A DNA stretch of 64,000 nucleotides from M3007 sp964621185. Lineage in GTDB: Bacteria > Bacteroidota > Bacteroidia > Chitinophagales > Saprospiraceae. The notes under the pieces are model-generated. The model did not search any database. It was not told where the DNA came from and saw only the letters and a list, made by a program, of their open reading frames with translations. Shown here piece after piece: positions 8,519-17,137 of the stretch. A program made the position numbers and the translations under genes. Numbering within the stretch: the first letter of the stretch is position 1; each line of letters opens with the position of its first letter. The stretch is taken from the NCBI GenBank assembly GCA_964621185.1, contig CAZULM010000014.1:46115-110114 (forward strand), written 5' to 3'.

Positions 8519-9553
8519 TCAAATTACCCCCTGGGGATACTGCATCGTCACACAGTGCAATGACCCATGTTGCTCTATCAGCATCCTGCAGTCGATGCCG
8601 ATGATTTCCCGATCCGGGAAAATGCCCCTGAAAAGCTCCAGCGCTGCCTGGTCTTGCGGGACGCGGTATGTTGGCACCAAAACGGCGCCATTGATGATCA
8701 AAAAATTGGCATAAGTGGCGGGCAGGCGCTGCCCTTCGGCATCGTAGCAAGCATCCGGCCAAGGCAGTGGCAGCAAATTATATGGTGTGCCGTCCAATTT
8801 TTTGAATTGGCGCAATGCTGCTTCCATGGCTTCCAGCGCTTCAAAATGTTCGTCGGATTCATCGGGGCATCTGACGTAGGCAATGGTATCCGGGTTGCAG
8901 AACCGGGCCAGGGTGTCGATATGGGAATCGGTATCGTCGCCGGCCAAAAAGCCGTGTTGCAGCCAAAGTACCCGCTCGAGCCCAAAAACCCGCTTGAGGT
9001 GGCCTTCAATTTCATCGGCCGAAAGGTGCGGGTTCCGGTTGGGCGAAAGCATGCACTCGGCAGTGGTGAGCAAGGTGCCGAGCCCATCGCTCTCGATGCC
9101 GCCGCCCTCCAGCACAATGCCCCCATGCTGGGTTTCCACCTTGAAAACCCCTGCACCGGCGAGCCTGCCCGTGATGAGGTTGTCCTTGTCGGCGGGAAAT
9201 TTCAGCCCCCAGCCGTTGAAGACAAAATCAAGCACTATTAGCTTCCCGCTGTCTTCCACAACAATGCCGCCATGGTCGCGGGCCCAGGTGTCGTTTGAGG
9301 GAAGTTCCACAAAATGGAGCTTATCGCGACCGCTGTCGCTGAACAGCGATTTGGTCTTAGAAATGTTGCTGCAAACGATGAGCACTTTTTGAAAACGCGC
9401 CACAGTTTGGGCAATCTCTACGAAACAGGGCAGCACCTCTTCCAGCATGTCGGCCCAATCGGTTTTTTCGTGCGGAAAGGTTAGCTGCACGGCGCTCTGT
9501 GGCGCCCATTCAGCTGGAAGTCGGCGGCTGGGAGTCGAGTGGAGGTCCTTCAT
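8519..9553 (-). CDS. aguA: Agmatine deiminase
   Basis: A 344-residue member of the peptidyl-arginine-deiminase-like (PAD_porph) family, converting agmatine to N-carbamoylputrescine and ammonia. Diagnostic segments are WAPQSAVQLTFPHEKTDW at the N-terminus, NDTWARDHGGIVV, the glycine-rich VLEGGGIESDGLGTLL, GDDTDSHIDTLARF, and the C-terminal catalytic Cys334 in GSLHCVTMQYP. No signal peptide is present, so it is cytoplasmic, unlike secreted peptidylarginine deiminase of Porphyromonas. It is the first gene of the aguA-aguB pair. A -7 box lies just upstream at 9567-9574. Confidence 0.95.
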   Translation of the reverse strand: MKDLHSTPSRRLPAEWAPQSAVQLTFPHEKTDWADMLEEVLPCFVEIAQTVARFQKVLIVCSNISKTKSLFSDSGRDKLHFVELPSNDTWARDHGGIVVEDSGKLIVLDFVFNGWGLKFPADKDNLITGRLAGAGVFKVETQHGGIVLEGGGIESDGLGTLLTTAECMLSPNRNPHLSADEIEGHLKRVFGLERVLWLQHGFLAGDDTDSHIDTLARFCNPDTIAYVRCPDESDEHFEALEAMEAALRQFKKLDGTPYNLLPLPWPDACYDAEGQRLPATYANFLIINGAVLVPTYRVPQDQAALELFRGIFPDREIIGIDCRMLIEQHGSLHCVTMQYPQGVI

Positions 9554-9566
9554 GTTTTTATCGGCA

Positions 9567-9574
9567 CAAAAGTA
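9567..9574 (-). promoter_or_regulatory. -7 box for aguA-aguB
   Basis: On the minus strand the sequence reads TACTTTTG, an exact TAnnTTTG, ending 13 bases before the aguA ATG at 9553. A TTG at 9591-9589 is only 14 bases away, so the -33 half is poor and the leader would be very short. Confidence 0.45.
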
Positions 9575-9703
9575 AGTTTGATGTCTGGCAATGTGCCTAT
9601 TTGGGCAGAAAAAGAAGTTTGACTAAAAGTCAATCAAAGTGTTGATTTCCAATTTGCAATCTAATTTGGATTTTGTCGACATTAAAAAAATATGAAAAAA
9701 GAA

Positions 9704-9736
9704 TTTGTGGATAACACCAATGATTCAGTACCTTAG
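9704..9736 (+). promoter_or_regulatory. Promoter for the SusC/SusD operon
   Basis: TTTG at 9704-9707 and TACCTTAG at 9729-9736 are separated by 21 bases; the -7 element differs from TAnnTTTG at one base. The distance to the ATG at 9923 gives a leader near 180 bases. Confidence 0.5.
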
Positions 9737-9922
9737 CCCCAGCTTAGTGTCCACCACACACATTCTTAACCGGAAGCACTTCTTGCCCGACCAAACTTCC
9801 GAAGCGCCTGTTTTCTTTTGGCCACAGACCTTTTAAGCCAGATTTAATCCAAAATCAGATTGTTGCGGCTTTCACTCCGTGTGGATTCAATATTTTTTTC
9901 ACTAAACTAAATTCATTATCGT

Positions 9923-12877
9923 ATGAAGTTATTCAACAACTTTACCAAGTGTGGGTTGCTGCTGGCATTTTTGATGCTGCTCAGCAACTTCGCTCTGGCA
10001 CAGCGCTCCATCAAGGGCAAGGTCACCGACGCAGAATCCGGTGAGGCTCTGATCGGCGCTTCTGTCTCGGTGGTTGGCACCACGCGCGGTGCTTCTACCG
10101 ACGTTGATGGGAACTATTCCCTCGATGTGCCGGCAGGCTCCACTCAGATCCGGGTGGCATATACAGGATATGCAGAGCAAATCGTGACTTTGGGCGCTTC
10201 CAACGTGCTGGATGTTGCCTTGAAGGCAGGTTCTGTTTTGGACGAGGTGGTCGTTATCGGCTATGGCGTGGCAAAAAAATCAGACCTGACCGGCTCTGTA
10301 GCCTCTGTCAACGAGAAAAGCTTCAACAAGGGGCTGATCACGGCGCCCGACCAACTGATCCAGGGCAAAGTCGCAGGCGTACAGGTGATCAACAACAGCG
10401 GCCAGCCAGGCGGCGCCACCACGGTGCGCATCCGGGGCAACTCATCCATCCGTACCGGCAACCAGCCCTTGTACGTGGTGGACGGCGTGCAGCAGCCGGG
10501 CTCCTCTACCAAGCCGGGCGCATCTTCTGCCCTGGGCACAACAGCTCCGTCCAACCCGCTGAACTACCTGAACCCTGCCGACATCGAGTCCATCGAAGTA
10601 TTGAAAGATGCCTCTGCCACGGCGATCTACGGTTCCCGCGGCGCCAATGGCGTTGTTTTGATCACGACGAAGAGGGCCAAATCGGGCGCGCCTTACATCG
10701 ACTTCAACACCTATGTTGGCGGCAGCTCTATCCTGAAAAAGTACGACGTGCTTGACGGCAACGAGTACCGCGCTGCGCTCTCGCAGTATGGCCTGACCAC
10801 AGGCGATTACGGCCAGAACGTTGACGCAATGGACGAGATACTGCGCACAGGCCTGGTCCAGCAGCACGGCATGACCATCGGTGGCGGCAACGATGCCGGC
10901 AACTATCGCGTAGGGCTTGGCTACCTGAAACAAGACGGCATCCTGAAAGGCAACGACTTCCGCCGGGCAAGCGCCAACATCCGCGGCAGCTACAAGTTCT
11001 TTGAAAGCAAAAAGCTCGGCCTCGACTTTGGCGTGCTGGCTTCCCAAACAAAGGAGAATGCGCCAGGCGTAACCACCGATGCCGGCTTCCAGGGCAACAT
11101 CATCGCGGCAGCGCTGCAGTGGAACCCGACAGCCTCAATGTACAAGGCTGACGGCACTCCCGTCATCATCCCGCCATTTGGCAACACAACCATCAACCCG
11201 GTGGCTTTGTTGGATGCCTACAGAGACAAAGTGAACACATTCGACATCCAGGCCAGCATTGCGCCGTCGTACAAACTTACAGACAACCTGATCTATAAGT
11301 TGGAGTACAGCATCTACCACGGCGTAGGTGACCGCCGCGCACAAATTGCCCGTTGGCTGAACTACACGGGCATCGAGAACCGCGGCCTTGGCTACATCGC
11401 TTCGCAAAAAAACACCAACCAAATTCTCACGCACACGCTGAATTACCTGACCACTTTCGGCTCGGACATCAGCTTGAACGCTACCGCCGGTTATGAGTAC
11501 CAAAAGCGCAGCGACAACGGTTTCGGCATGTTGGCCAACGATTTCCTGATCGGCGATTTTGACTACACCAACATCATGCAGAACTCCTCACAAGGCAGCC
11601 GCAGCATCTATTCCTATGCGGCGCCTGATGCAGAACTGCAGTCCTATTTCGTTCGCGGCCTGTTGAACATCAAAGACAAGTACCTCCTGAACGCAACCAT
11701 GCGCGCCGACGGCTCGAGCAAATTCGGTGAGAACAACAAGTATGGCTACTTCCCAGCAATAGGTGTTGCCTGGAACGTGTCGCGCGAAAGCTTCATGGAA
11801 GATTCTCCGGTCGATAACCTGAAGCTCCGCGCCAGCTGGGGCCAAACGGGCAACTCCGACTTCCCCGCCGGCGCCTCGCAAGACCGCTATGGATTCGGCC
11901 AACAGTCAATCGGTTTGGAAAACGTAGCCAACCCGGATTTGAAGTGGGAAACCAGCACCACCTTGAACGTGGGCCTCGACTTTGGTTTCATGAACAACAA
12001 GATCTATGGTACCATTGACTACTTCAACAAGAAGACTGAAGACCTGTTGTTCCAATTCCCGACCATCCAGCCAGCTCCCGCAGGCTTCTACTGGATCAAC
12101 CTGCCGGGCAACGTGACCAACTCCGGCTTGGAGGTAGCGGTGAACGGGCTTTTGGTAGACCAGGGCAAATTCAACTGGAACCTCGGCGTAGTAGCTTCCT
12201 TCATCAAGAACCAGTTGAACGACTACAACGGCCCTGCTATTTTCTACGGCCAGTTGTTCGGTCAGGGCAGCTCCGGCGCGACCAGCCAACTGCTTGCCAG
12301 CGGCCAGCCGCTCAACTCTTTCTACCTGCGCCAACACCTTGGCATCAATGCTGACGGCCAAAGCGAATACGCGAACGACGAAGAACTGGCGTTCGTAGGC
12401 GATCCGAACCCGAAGACCGTTTTGGGCATCACGACCTCGCTCAACTACGACAGGCTGACATTCGACATGAGCCTCAACGGCGCTTATGGCTACGAGATAT
12501 ACAACAACACCAAAATGTCAGTGCTGCCGATCGGAAACCTCGGCACCCGCAACATCGACGCCAGCCTGATCGGAGGCTCCGTGCAAGAAGCAACTTCCAA
12601 CGCCATCAAAGGCTCTTCTCGCTACCTGGAGAGCGGCAATTACATGAAGCTTGCCAATGCCCGCCTTGCCTACAGCTTCGGCAACCTCGGCAAAACGATC
12701 AGGAATGCAACCCTGTATGTCCAGGGAACAAACTTGCTGGTGTTCACCGACTACTCCGGTTTCGACCCGGAGGTCAATACGGTTAACGTAAGAGACGGCC
12801 TGCCTTCTGCCGGTATCGAATACATCCCATACCCGTCGGCCCGTACCTTTATCGTTGGCGCTAACTTTTCATTTTAA
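9923..12877 (+). CDS. SusC/RagA-family TonB-linked outer-membrane transporter
   Basis: A 984-residue SusC homologue. A signal peptide (about 1-26, ending FALAQ) is followed by a carboxypeptidase-regulatory-like beta domain (about 29-105, KGKVTDAESGEALIGASV), the conserved DEVVVIGYG segment, and a plug (about 115-225) with VRIRGNSSIRTGNQPLYVVDGV and GSRGANGVVLITTK. The remainder is a 22-strand-type beta-barrel ending in FIVGANFSF. It should pair with the SusD lipoprotein encoded 19 bases downstream to capture an oligosaccharide, peptide or other large nutrient. There is no anti-sigma FecR or ECF sigma gene nearby and no N-terminal STN domain, so regulation is probably not of that type. Substrate unknown. 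Confidence 0.96.
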   Translation: MKLFNNFTKCGLLLAFLMLLSNFALAQRSIKGKVTDAESGEALIGASVSVVGTTRGASTDVDGNYSLDVPAGSTQIRVAYTGYAEQIVTLGASNVLDVALKAGSVLDEVVVIGYGVAKKSDLTGSVASVNEKSFNKGLITAPDQLIQGKVAGVQVINNSGQPGGATTVRIRGNSSIRTGNQPLYVVDGVQQPGSSTKPGASSALGTTAPSNPLNYLNPADIESIEVLKDASATAIYGSRGANGVVLITTKRAKSGAPYIDFNTYVGGSSILKKYDVLDGNEYRAALSQYGLTTGDYGQNVDAMDEILRTGLVQQHGMTIGGGNDAGNYRVGLGYLKQDGILKGNDFRRASANIRGSYKFFESKKLGLDFGVLASQTKENAPGVTTDAGFQGNIIAAALQWNPTASMYKADGTPVIIPPFGNTTINPVALLDAYRDKVNTFDIQASIAPSYKLTDNLIYKLEYSIYHGVGDRRAQIARWLNYTGIENRGLGYIASQKNTNQILTHTLNYLTTFGSDISLNATAGYEYQKRSDNGFGMLANDFLIGDFDYTNIMQNSSQGSRSIYSYAAPDAELQSYFVRGLLNIKDKYLLNATMRADGSSKFGENNKYGYFPAIGVAWNVSRESFMEDSPVDNLKLRASWGQTGNSDFPAGASQDRYGFGQQSIGLENVANPDLKWETSTTLNVGLDFGFMNNKIYGTIDYFNKKTEDLLFQFPTIQPAPAGFYWINLPGNVTNSGLEVAVNGLLVDQGKFNWNLGVVASFIKNQLNDYNGPAIFYGQLFGQGSSGATSQLLASGQPLNSFYLRQHLGINADGQSEYANDEELAFVGDPNPKTVLGITTSLNYDRLTFDMSLNGAYGYEIYNNTKMSVLPIGNLGTRNIDASLIGGSVQEATSNAIKGSSRYLESGNYMKLANARLAYSFGNLGKTIRNATLYVQGTNLLVFTDYSGFDPEVNTVNVRDGLPSAGIEYIPYPSARTFIVGANFSF

Positions 12878-12896
12878 CTAAAAAATTACCAATAAC

Positions 12897-14426
12897 ATGA
12901 AGTTTAAAGCTCTTTTCCTCATGTTTCTCCTCTCTGCCGGCTTCTTCGCCTGCACAGATTTGGAAGAAACACTGAAAGAGGATCTCACAAAAACAGCGGC
13001 AGAGGAATACCTCAACGCCAACACCGACGTGGCTGCACTCCTGAGAGGCTGCTACGACGGCCTGCGTTTGCCGTTCCAGGACCAATCCCGGTTCTGGGCT
13101 GCCTCACAGCACACCACTGATGAAACCCTCGGGCCAACCCGTGGGCCAGACTGGGACGACAATGGTATCTGGCGTGTGTTGCACACCCACACCTGGACTG
13201 CCGACCACTCTTTCTTGTCCTCCACCTTCAACGAGTTGCTGCAAGTGGTTTTTTCTACCACAAACGTGTTGAATTTCAATGCCACTGCCCAGCAGAAAGC
13301 TGAAGCGCGTTTCCTGCGCGCCTTTATCATGTTCACCGTTGCCGATGGCTGGAACCAGGTTCCATACCGCCAGCCTGGCGAGAACCTGCTGAACGCACCG
13401 AACGTGCTCAAAGGCGCCGAAGCGCTCGATTTCGTGATCGCAGAACTGAATGCCATTATCGCCGACCTGCCCGACGGGCCAGTAAACCGTGCCAACAAAA
13501 ACGCAGCAAGGGGCCTCCTCATGCGCGCATACCTGAACAAAGGCACGTTTGCCGACCGCCAGAACCCTTCGTTCCCACAGGCAGACATGAACCAGGTGAT
13601 CAACCTGGCCGACCAGATCATCGCAACGAACCAGTACAGCCTGGACGACAACTACTTCGACAACTTTGCACCAAACAACGACCAGGTTTCTTCAGAGAAC
13701 ATCTGGACGGCGGAGAACGAAGGCGGCACCAGCAGCGGCAACATCCGCTCCCGCTGGTTCTGCACCCTGCACTACAACCAGAACCCATCCGGCTGGAACG
13801 GTTTTGCCACTTTGAGCGACTTGTATGACTCCTTCGAAGACACAGACATGCGCAAAAAGGCAAACTACGCTGGCATGACCGACGTTTCTGGCATCAATGC
13901 AGGCTTTTTGATCGGCCAACAGAAAGACCAAAACGGTGTCGAGCTGAACGACCGCAAAGGCAACAAGCTGGCCTTCACCCGCGACGTTGCCAACGTCGAG
14001 ACGGGCAACAACCTGGAGATCACGGGCATCCGTGTCATCAAGTACCCGATCGACTATAACGGTGGCGACAATGCCGACAACGACTATGTTTACATCCGCT
14101 ATGCCGACGTTTTGCTCATGAAAGCAGAAGCCCTGTTCCGCAACGGCGACGCTGCCGGCGGTTTGGCTATTGTGAACCAGGTCCGCACCAAGCGTGGCGC
14201 TTCGCCGCTGGCTTCCCTGACAGCAGACAACCTGCTGGCTGAAAGGGCCCGTGAATTCTATTGGGAAGGCAACCGCCGTACCGATATGATCCGCTTCGGC
14301 AAGTTCCTGGCGCCGTTCCAGCAGAAGCCTGGCACCTCTGGCCCAGAGCGCCTGCTGTTCCCGATCCCGGCTTCAGCATTGGCCGTAAACCCGAACCTCG
14401 AGCAAAACCCAGGCTATCCTAGGTAA
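12897..14426 (+). CDS. SusD/RagB-family nutrient-binding outer-membrane lipoprotein
   Basis: A 509-residue partner of the preceding SusC protein. The N-terminus is a lipoprotein signal with the Cys in LLSAGFFACTD. The body has TPR-like helical segments typical of SusD (QKAEARFLRAFIMF ... ADVLLMKAEALFRNGDAAGGLAIVNQVRTKRG), and the C-terminal RagB/SusD domain ends with NRRTDMIRFGKF ... LLFPIPASALAVNPNLEQNPGY. It would act as the hinged lid on the SusC barrel at the cell surface. The gap to susC is only 19 bases, so they are co-transcribed, and a strong hairpin terminator follows. No glycoside hydrolase is encoded beside it, so a polysaccharide substrate is not established. Confidence 0.96.
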   Translation: MKFKALFLMFLLSAGFFACTDLEETLKEDLTKTAAEEYLNANTDVAALLRGCYDGLRLPFQDQSRFWAASQHTTDETLGPTRGPDWDDNGIWRVLHTHTWTADHSFLSSTFNELLQVVFSTTNVLNFNATAQQKAEARFLRAFIMFTVADGWNQVPYRQPGENLLNAPNVLKGAEALDFVIAELNAIIADLPDGPVNRANKNAARGLLMRAYLNKGTFADRQNPSFPQADMNQVINLADQIIATNQYSLDDNYFDNFAPNNDQVSSENIWTAENEGGTSSGNIRSRWFCTLHYNQNPSGWNGFATLSDLYDSFEDTDMRKKANYAGMTDVSGINAGFLIGQQKDQNGVELNDRKGNKLAFTRDVANVETGNNLEITGIRVIKYPIDYNGGDNADNDYVYIRYADVLLMKAEALFRNGDAAGGLAIVNQVRTKRGASPLASLTADNLLAERAREFYWEGNRRTDMIRFGKFLAPFQQKPGTSGPERLLFPIPASALAVNPNLEQNPGYPR

Positions 14427-14453
14427 TTCCAATTGCAGGGGTTAATTGAATTT

Positions 14454-14491
14454 GAGCGGCTGCCCAATTGCGGGCAGCCGCTCATTTTTTT
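14454..14491 (+). terminator. Rho-independent terminator after susCD
   Basis: GAGCGGCTGCCC (14454-14465) and GGGCAGCCGCTC (14472-14483) pair perfectly over 12 bases around a 6-base loop, followed by a T-run to 14491. The hairpin is also directly after the stop of the convergent gene, so it may serve both strands. Confidence 0.9.
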
Positions 14492-17046
14492 CAACGTACA
14501 ATTGTGACATTTCCCGAAAACAAGTCCTGGCTGCCATCGATAAATTCAATCTCAGCTTGCCAGATGTAAACACCTGGCGGCACAATTTTCTGTCGGAAAC
14601 GGCCATCCCATTGCGGCATATCCGTAGTTAAGTCCTGTCCTTTGGCTTCAAAAACCAGGTTTCCCCAGCGGTCAAAAATGCGCATATCCCGAATCAGGCC
14701 ATAGTCGGGGCTTTGCAGGAAAAAATGGTCGTTGATGCCGTCGTCGTTTGGCGAGAAGATATTGGGCGCATAGATGCGGCGGCGCTTGTCCACCTCCACC
14801 AAAACACTCATGGAGTCGAAGCATTGCTCGTTGGCTACTTTTAGGCCGTACACGACGGTTTCCAAAGGCAAGGCCAAAGGGTTGGCGCAATCGAGGCACG
14901 ACAAGGAGCTTGCCAATGGGTCGTGCCATTGGATATGGAGGCTGCTTCCCTGGTTCAGTATCTGCGGGTTCAGGTTGATTTCATCGCCCTGGTGTATGTT
15001 GAACGGGCCAAAAGCGGGCAACTCAATGGGCAAACCTTCCAATACCTGCCAATAAACCGCTGCCGGTTCACAGCCGTCAAAAATAGTCAGCCGGTAATTG
15101 CCGGGCGCATCGATGCGCAGAGCAGGCCCGGTGGAGCCATCATCCCAAAGGAGGGTCTTCCCCAATGCGCTGGCATCCAGTACGATTTCCGTGTCAGCAC
15201 AAATTATCCGATCAAAAAACAAGGAATCGGACAACGCGCCCTGGACGACCAGGCTGCTGCTGTCGGCATTGATTGTCTTTGGGTAATCTGAAAAGCGGAT
15301 CGGGCCCATCACCTGCGGCAAGCCGAACAAAACTGCCCGGTTTTTATAGATGCCCGGCGAAACGTCGCCCAGGTAAACCCGTACATCCAGCGTGTCGATG
15401 CCTTTTTCTATGGTCATGCCCTGGATGCAGAAGATATTCGGCGGACTGTTTGGCTTCAAGCTGCCGCCAAAGGGGTTTTTGACGATTTCAACGAAACTAA
15501 ACCCGACAGGCATCGTATCGGCAAAAGACAGGTTGGGCCTCGGCTCGCCTGAATCGTTATTGATGATAAAGCGGAATATGACGTTGTTGCAAGCAAAAGT
15601 GGTGTCTGGCATGAACAGGTGCGCCACAGAAATGGTAAACGGGCAGGAAGCCGAGGTAACGTTGTTGTTCACAAATACCTGCTCGCAACTGCTGCCCGCC
15701 AAAAAGCTGTATTGGCCGCCCTGGGTCACGGGTATGCTCGCTGCCGTAGCGCCGGTGTTCCAGACAATATTGCTGCCATAAGCCGACGATTCCAGCACCA
15801 AAGTCTCCCCGTGGCATATCAGGTAGCGGAAATCTAAGCTGTCTTCGTCAAAACGGTTCACCACAAACGCTGTGCTGTCCTCGAACCCAGGCTCTTTGGC
15901 AAAATCCGACAGGCAGGAATCGCCATACCCCGCCGGCAGCTTGTCGATACGGGCCTGGCTGTTGTACCGCCCCTTGGGGATGTCCCCGACCGACATTTTC
16001 AGGCTCAATTGCCGTATGCCGGGGCTTAGGCTGAGGTTTCCCATCCGAAGGCTGCCCGGGATGCTGACCGTGTCGAGCAAAGCGCCAAAGGTGTTGGACA
16101 AAACCTGGGTCAAATGGAACCCGGCGGGCAGGGCATGGATAAACTCCAGGCCGGTATGGGTACTCTCGCTCCCATTGGCCAAGGTGTAGGTAAACGTAAT
16201 CTCTGTGCACGGCAAATTGGTGGCTGGGGACACATCGCATTTCAGTTCCACTGCATAAGGGCAGGAAGCCATATCTGCGATCGTAGTTGCCGGCCCTGTT
16301 GCCAGGCGGGTTTCTTTCCCGGTAGTTTTGTCAAACTTGTAGTAGCCATCCACCACCCCATACAAAGTGCTGCCAACCCCATACATATCCCCAAATGCGT
16401 CGAAATAGAGGCCATAGATGCTGTTGCCGGGCTTGAGAGGTTGCATGGGAATGTTGTTTCCAGTATCCGGGTTCAGGATAAAGACGCGCTCGCTGCTTTT
16501 GTCGTACCCGTACAGCTTCCCGTTGCTGAGGTCGAAGGCGATGTCGGCAATGCGGCCCAAATTCGTTAGGCTGACGAATTGGGTAGGGAATCCTGCCGTT
16601 TCCAGGTCAATTTTCGCCAAATGCACAGTATTCCCTGAAGCGCTTTCCCCAACGGCATACAAGAATTTGCCGTCAGGGCTCACATCGCCCCCTAAATAAT
16701 AAAGCGCATTGTCGAGCCCCACAGCGCCCAAATCCTCCGTTGCCGCATTTTGCCCGATTCGGTACAAATGGTTGTTTGTCAAGCCGATGCCGTACAACAG
16801 GTTGTCCGTCCGCCTAAAACCGATCGCGTCAAGCCCCCCGCTGGGAAGGGCGCCAATCGGCACGGGATTGATGCTGTTGTAGCTGGGCTGCACCAGGAAT
16901 TCTTGCAGTTCCTGGGTGTTTTGCAAAATTGAAAAAACCTGGCCAGTGCGCAAAAACGGGGTTTGGCCCGACACCATGGTCGCGCTCAAACACAATGCAC
17001 AGCAAATCAGCTTGCAAATAACCGGAAAAATGCTTTTTGTGCCCAT
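14491..17046 (-). CDS. T9SS type B sorting protein with N-terminal propeller-like region, 851 aa
   Basis: A signal peptide (about 1-28, ending VSGQ) leads into a repetitive region (about 30-260) of short blades such as LLYGIGLTNNHLYRIG and GKLYGYDKSSERVFILNPDTG, which reads as a beta-propeller of the DUF6923 kind. Two DUF11-like beta domains follow (about 265-390 and 465-600; FTYTLANGSESTHTGLEFIHALP, FRFIINNDSGEPRPNLSFADTMP). The last ~90 residues are a CHU_C/gliding-motility type B sorting domain: IYAPNIFSPNDDGINDHF, FDRWGNLVFEAKG, W-D-G, PPGVYIWQAEIEF, FSGNVTIVR. It should be exported by T9SS and held at the surface or released. It is convergent with susCD, not part of that operon. Confidence 0.9.
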   Translation of the reverse strand: MGTKSIFPVICKLICCALCLSATMVSGQTPFLRTGQVFSILQNTQELQEFLVQPSYNSINPVPIGALPSGGLDAIGFRRTDNLLYGIGLTNNHLYRIGQNAATEDLGAVGLDNALYYLGGDVSPDGKFLYAVGESASGNTVHLAKIDLETAGFPTQFVSLTNLGRIADIAFDLSNGKLYGYDKSSERVFILNPDTGNNIPMQPLKPGNSIYGLYFDAFGDMYGVGSTLYGVVDGYYKFDKTTGKETRLATGPATTIADMASCPYAVELKCDVSPATNLPCTEITFTYTLANGSESTHTGLEFIHALPAGFHLTQVLSNTFGALLDTVSIPGSLRMGNLSLSPGIRQLSLKMSVGDIPKGRYNSQARIDKLPAGYGDSCLSDFAKEPGFEDSTAFVVNRFDEDSLDFRYLICHGETLVLESSAYGSNIVWNTGATAASIPVTQGGQYSFLAGSSCEQVFVNNNVTSASCPFTISVAHLFMPDTTFACNNVIFRFIINNDSGEPRPNLSFADTMPVGFSFVEIVKNPFGGSLKPNSPPNIFCIQGMTIEKGIDTLDVRVYLGDVSPGIYKNRAVLFGLPQVMGPIRFSDYPKTINADSSSLVVQGALSDSLFFDRIICADTEIVLDASALGKTLLWDDGSTGPALRIDAPGNYRLTIFDGCEPAAVYWQVLEGLPIELPAFGPFNIHQGDEINLNPQILNQGSSLHIQWHDPLASSLSCLDCANPLALPLETVVYGLKVANEQCFDSMSVLVEVDKRRRIYAPNIFSPNDDGINDHFFLQSPDYGLIRDMRIFDRWGNLVFEAKGQDLTTDMPQWDGRFRQKIVPPGVYIWQAEIEFIDGSQDLFSGNVTIVR

Positions 17047-17097
17047 GTTGCTGACAAATATACGGCCAGTTTCAAGGTTCGGTAAGGCTTAAGGTTG

Positions 17098-17105
17098 TAT
17101 TTTTG
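17098..17105 (+). promoter_or_regulatory. -7 box before the first FG-GAP/UnbV gene
   Basis: TATTTTTG is an exact TAnnTTTG, 32 bases before the ATG at 17138. No clear TTG is present at the expected -33 distance, so confidence is limited. Confidence 0.4.
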
Positions 17106-17137
17106 GCCGCCCATACCTACAAACGACTCCCATACTC

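Larger units (their letters stand above)
9554..9922. other. Divergent intergenic region between aguA and the SusC gene
   Basis: This 369-base AT-rich stretch holds no gene that I can see. It contains a -7 box for aguA on the minus strand near one end and a promoter for the SusC gene on the plus strand at 9704-9736. The plus-strand start point would leave a leader of about 180 bases before the ATG at 9923, long enough for leader-level control, but no known RNA element was recognised. Confidence 0.6.
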